Shown: positions 6,539 through 8,244 of the stretch, in pieces | Position numbering within the stretch: position 1 is the first letter of the stretch | How the letters are laid out: every line of letters begins with the position of its first letter | Translations under genes and position numbers: made by a program | From: JACCXJ01 sp052387115 | GTDB lineage: Bacteria; Pseudomonadota; Gammaproteobacteria; JACCXJ01 | Direction: 5' to 3' | NCBI GenBank assembly: GCA_052387115.1 | Contig: JBQTJM010000215.1 | Coordinates: 1-8,244, forward strand | Length of the DNA: 8,244 nt | Notes under the pieces: generated by a model | Told to the model about the DNA's origin: nothing | Databases searched by the model: none | What the model saw: only the letters and a program-made list of their open reading frames with translations

Positions 6539-7705
6539 TTACGGGTTCTGATTGCAGATCGTGGGTGCGATGCCGACGAGGTGGCGCGAGCTCAGCGCCG
6601 TGTCCGCGAAATCGGAAAACAGCCCATCCACGCCGAGGCAGTAGAACTGGAGATACTCCTCGACCGGATTGCCGCCATAGTCGCTCGCCAGGAACAATCC
6701 TTCGTTGCGGAAGGTAAAGGGGTGGACGAGGAGACGGGCGGCATGGGCGCGTGGTATGAGGTCCGTGGGCGGGAGGCGGCTAAGGTCGGCGTCGTTGACG
6801 GCGCCGTCACCGTTCACGTCATCGGCTCGGCCGTCGTTGTCCTGGTCGACGCCCTTGACGCTCACGATGTAGCGTTTCCAGGGTCCGATACCGTCCGCGT
6901 AGGTCTTGATCTCGGATAGGCCCGCATCGGTCAAGAGGTCCGCGTAGGTGCGCGGATCGCCCGCGAGCACGAAGTCGAAGGGGCGATTCGGGATCAGGGT
7001 GCCGTCGAGGGCGATCCCCTCGGCGTCGATGAGTTGCACCAGACGTACGCCGGTGAGCCGGTTCAACGCCTTCAGGTTGGCGACCTCGAAGGACTGGATG
7101 ATCACCGGGTCGCGGCGTGTCGTTAATCCGTTGGCGTTGAGTATCGAAACCACCCGCCGTTCGAGTGGGAGCCCCACCGACTGGTGATAACTCGGGTGCT
7201 TGGTCTCCGGATAGACCCCGACCCCCAGCCGCAACGCGAGCTTGATCACCTCCCGAAATGTCGGGACCTTGAAGAGGCCGTTGAATTGCTGCGGGCGGAA
7301 CGGGACGCGCTGTACGGCACGCAGGGTCTTGATCTCTGCGAGGGTGAAGTCATCGGCGAACCAGCCTTCCTCCGCGGCGCCGTCGATCGTCTTCTGGGTC
7401 CTGCGCGCGGCGAACTCCGGGTGTTCGGCGACATCGGTCGTCTGGGTGATGTTGACCTCGTGGCGTGCGATTAACGCCCCGTCCTTGGTCGAGACCAGAT
7501 CGGGCTCGATGAAGGTCGCCCCCTGCCGGATCGCGAGCCGATAGGCCTCGAGCGTGTGCTCGGGCAGGTAGCCGCTCGCGCCGCGATGGCCGATGACGAG
7601 CGGCGGTGCGCCTGTGAGGGTCGGAAAGTTGCCGACCGCCTGGCACGAGATGGCGGCACCCATGAAAAGGCTGAAAAAGACCAACAGTCGTTTCGAAGTG
7701 TTCAT
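6539..7705 (-). CDS. glpQ: Exported glycerophosphodiester phosphodiesterase (GlpQ-type) with calcium-loop insertion
   Basis: A 388-residue GDPD of the periplasmic GlpQ type, hydrolysing glycerophosphodiesters to glycerol-3-phosphate and an alcohol. Motifs in order: VIGHRGASGYLPEHTLEAY (37-55, with H40 and R41), EPDLVSTKDG (67-76, with E67 and D69), RHEV (81-84, with the second catalytic His H82), PETK (166-169, metal ligand E167), YADGIGP (269-275), LLVHPFTFR (325-333) and GVDGLFSDF (358-366). An N-terminal signal peptide (about 1-23) ends AISCQA; cleavage after CQA is likely, and a weak lipobox at C21 is possible. Residues 287-307 are an acidic insertion with an EF-hand-like loop. The start at 7705 is preferred over an in-frame ATG 36 codons upstream because it begins the signal peptide and has GGGGGGAG just before it; the upstream extension is translated repeat DNA. 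PhoD follows downstream. Confidence 0.92.
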   Translation of the reverse strand: MNTSKRLLVFFSLFMGAAISCQAVGNFPTLTGAPPLVIGHRGASGYLPEHTLEAYRLAIRQGATFIEPDLVSTKDGALIARHEVNITQTTDVAEHPEFAARRTQKTIDGAAEEGWFADDFTLAEIKTLRAVQRVPFRPQQFNGLFKVPTFREVIKLALRLGVGVYPETKHPSYHQSVGLPLERRVVSILNANGLTTRRDPVIIQSFEVANLKALNRLTGVRLVQLIDAEGIALDGTLIPNRPFDFVLAGDPRTYADLLTDAGLSEIKTYADGIGPWKRYIVSVKGVDQDNDGRADDVNGDGAVNDADLSRLPPTDLIPRAHAARLLVHPFTFRNEGLFLASDYGGNPVEEYLQFYCLGVDGLFSDFADTALSSRHLVGIAPTICNQNP

Positions 7706-7708
7706 TCG

Positions 7709-7716
7709 CTCCCCCC
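7709..7716 (-). promoter_or_regulatory. Ribosome binding site that fixes the GlpQ-type start
   Basis: On the minus strand GGGGGGAG stands three bases before the ATG at 7705. The spacing is slightly short, but it is the only purine-rich stretch placed to serve a start, and it decides for ATG 7705 over the longer reading from 7813. Confidence 0.6.
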
Positions 7717-7735
7717 GCGTGTGATTACCCCTTGT

Positions 7736-7744
7736 GATATACCA
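7736..7744 (-). promoter_or_regulatory. Possible extended -10 promoter for the GlpQ-type gene
   Basis: The minus strand reads TGGTATATC, an extended -10-like sequence (TGN plus TATATC). Transcription would begin near 7729, leaving a leader of about 24 bases that contains the ribosome site. No good -35 is found at the expected distance, which is tolerable for an extended -10. Most of the motif belongs to the outer end of the MITE-like element, so the element may supply the promoter. Confidence 0.35.
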
Positions 7745-7982
7745 CGCACGGTCACATCGGCCCTGACCCCCTCCCAACCTCCCCCTTCGCAAGGGGGAGG
7801 GAAATCGATTCAAATCTCCCCCTTACGAAGGGGGAGTGAAATCGTTCAAGTCCCCGTTTACGAAGGGAGAGTGAAATCGTTCAAGTCCCCGTTTATGAAG
7901 GGGGAGAGAAATTGTCAAGTCTCCCCCTTACGAAGGGGGAGATTTAGAGGGGGTTAGGCACTCTATGACCGTGGCCAGTATA
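7738..7982. mobile_element. MITE-like element with nested terminal inverted repeats
   Basis: A 245-bp non-coding element. Its outer ends are imperfect inverted repeats: TATACCACGCACGGTCA (7738-7754) and TGACCGTGGCCAGTATA (7966-7982), 13 of 17 positions matching. Inside these lies a second inverted pair of 26 bp, 7762-7787 against 7933-7958, with 4 mismatches; its core is ACCCCCTC and CTCCCCCTT on the left and their complements on the right. Between them are tandem hairpin units. Both outer ends begin or end with TATA, which would suit insertion at a TA dinucleotide as in IS630/Tc1-mariner relatives, though this is inference. No transposase is encoded, so movement would need a helper in trans. 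The identical left end recurs at 8114. Confidence 0.65.
7779..7958. repeat. Tandem array of about five 35-bp hairpin units
   Basis: Units begin at 7779, 7816, 7851, 7886 and 7920. Each is a palindrome of the form CTCCCCCTT-ACG-AAGGGGGAG followed by a linker such as TGAAATCGTTCAAG. Units 1, 2 and 5 have perfect 9-10 bp stems (loop CGC in unit 1, ACG in 2 and 5). Units 3 and 4 share a changed left arm, GTCCCCGTT, and unit 3 also has AAGGGAGAG on the right, so their stems are imperfect. The shared variant suggests that 3 and 4 arose by tandem duplication. The last unit runs into the right-hand inner inverted repeat. Confidence 0.85.
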
Positions 7983-8113
7983 GAAGACCGGTGTGGACCC
8001 ACGCCGCTTCGGCACAGCGTAGGGAGCCAGTATTACACTACGGAGACGGACTCATGAACGCCGAATGACACGGCACGGCCGCGGGCAGCAACGTCCATGG
8101 TACCGGCCATTCG
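7983..8113. other. Non-coding spacer between two repeat elements
   Basis: These 131 bases hold no convincing ORF on either strand (the longest ATG reading here is a few codons), no tRNA-like fold that I can recognise and no strong promoter. They are less repetitive than both flanks and appear to be host DNA between two insertions. Confidence 0.5.
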
Positions 8114-8244
8114 TATACCACGCACGGTCACAAATCGCCCAACCCCCTCCCCACCTCCCCCTTGCGACCGGGATGGAAAATAGGGGACTCCCCCTTCGCA
8201 AGGGGGAGGGAAATCGATTCAAATCTCCCCCTTACGAAGGGGGA
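8114..8244. mobile_element. Second copy of the MITE-like element, cut by the window end
   Basis: The outer end TATACCACGCACGGTCACA (8114-8132) is identical over 19 bases to 7738-7756. A diverged inner end follows (CCCAACCCCCTCCCCACCTC), then an extra degenerate unit at about 8155-8187, absent from the first copy. Bases 8188-8244 then match 7779-7835 exactly over 57 bases. The same orientation makes the two copies direct repeats. The right end lies outside the window. Confidence 0.65.

Noticed and set aside
7733..7756. CRP-like palindrome TGTGA...TCACA
   Set aside because: The half-sites are 14 bases apart instead of 6, and the right half is part of the element end.
7706..7813. 36-codon N-terminal extension of the GlpQ-type protein
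   Set aside because: It translates repeat DNA (RRGRLGGGQG) and would bury the signal peptide; the ribosome site supports the start at 7705.
7816..7836. Hairpin as an intrinsic terminator
   Set aside because: The stem is strong but no T-run follows on either strand, and the same stem is repeated as part of the element.
7556..7957. 133-codon plus-strand ORF through the repeat region
   Set aside because: It begins antisense to the GlpQ-type gene and its second half is simply translated hairpin repeats; no protein family is recognisable.
7779..7958. Regularly spaced palindromes resembling a CRISPR array
   Set aside because: The interval between palindromes is only about 13-15 bases and is itself nearly identical from unit to unit, so there are no unique spacers, and no cas genes are present.

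Overview
The window reads as ordinary bacterial chromosome with dense, high-GC coding sequence. It most resembles a Gammaproteobacterium: a LpxH-like phosphoesterase implies a Gram-negative envelope, the PhoD and GlpQ homologues are periplasmic types, and the GGGGGAG-type hairpin repeats are of a kind I associate with environmental Gammaproteobacteria. No rRNA or tRNA is present, so the lineage stays an inference.

Left part (12-4438, + strand): four genes in a row, probably one transcription unit. They encode a LpxH-like metallophosphoesterase, a GT4 glycosyltransferase starting at TTG, a DUF155/RMD1 protein with a C-terminal membrane anchor, and a CYTH-CHAD protein whose CYTH domain has lost most of its ExExK signature. 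The first two suggest envelope lipid or glycolipid metabolism. The last suggests binding of polyphosphate or another polyanion.

Middle (4439-4872): a lower-GC island. It holds a small two-helix membrane protein gene broken by two single-base frameshifts, both in short A/T runs. A 29-codon membrane ORF overlaps its stop codon (TAATG) and has a good GGAGG ribosome site. This pair is easy to miss because no single reading frame spans the first gene.

Right part (4873-7705, - strand): an exported GlpQ-type glycerophosphodiester phosphodiesterase followed by a Tat-exported PhoD alkaline phosphatase. Together they look like a scavenging pair that releases glycerol-3-phosphate and inorganic phosphate from phosphodiesters outside the cytoplasm. 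The GlpQ homologue carries an inserted acidic segment with a dockerin/EF-hand-like calcium loop.

Right end (7706-8244): non-coding and repeat-rich. A 245-bp MITE-like element (7738-7982) has nested inverted repeats at its ends and about five tandem hairpin units of roughly 35 bp. A second related copy starts at 8114 and runs off the window. The end of the first element lies just upstream of the GlpQ gene and contributes a promoter-like TGGTATA. The most notable observations are this nested element, the frameshifted small-protein pair, the degenerate CYTH domain and the calcium-loop insertion. I do not see a complete new defence or mobile system.
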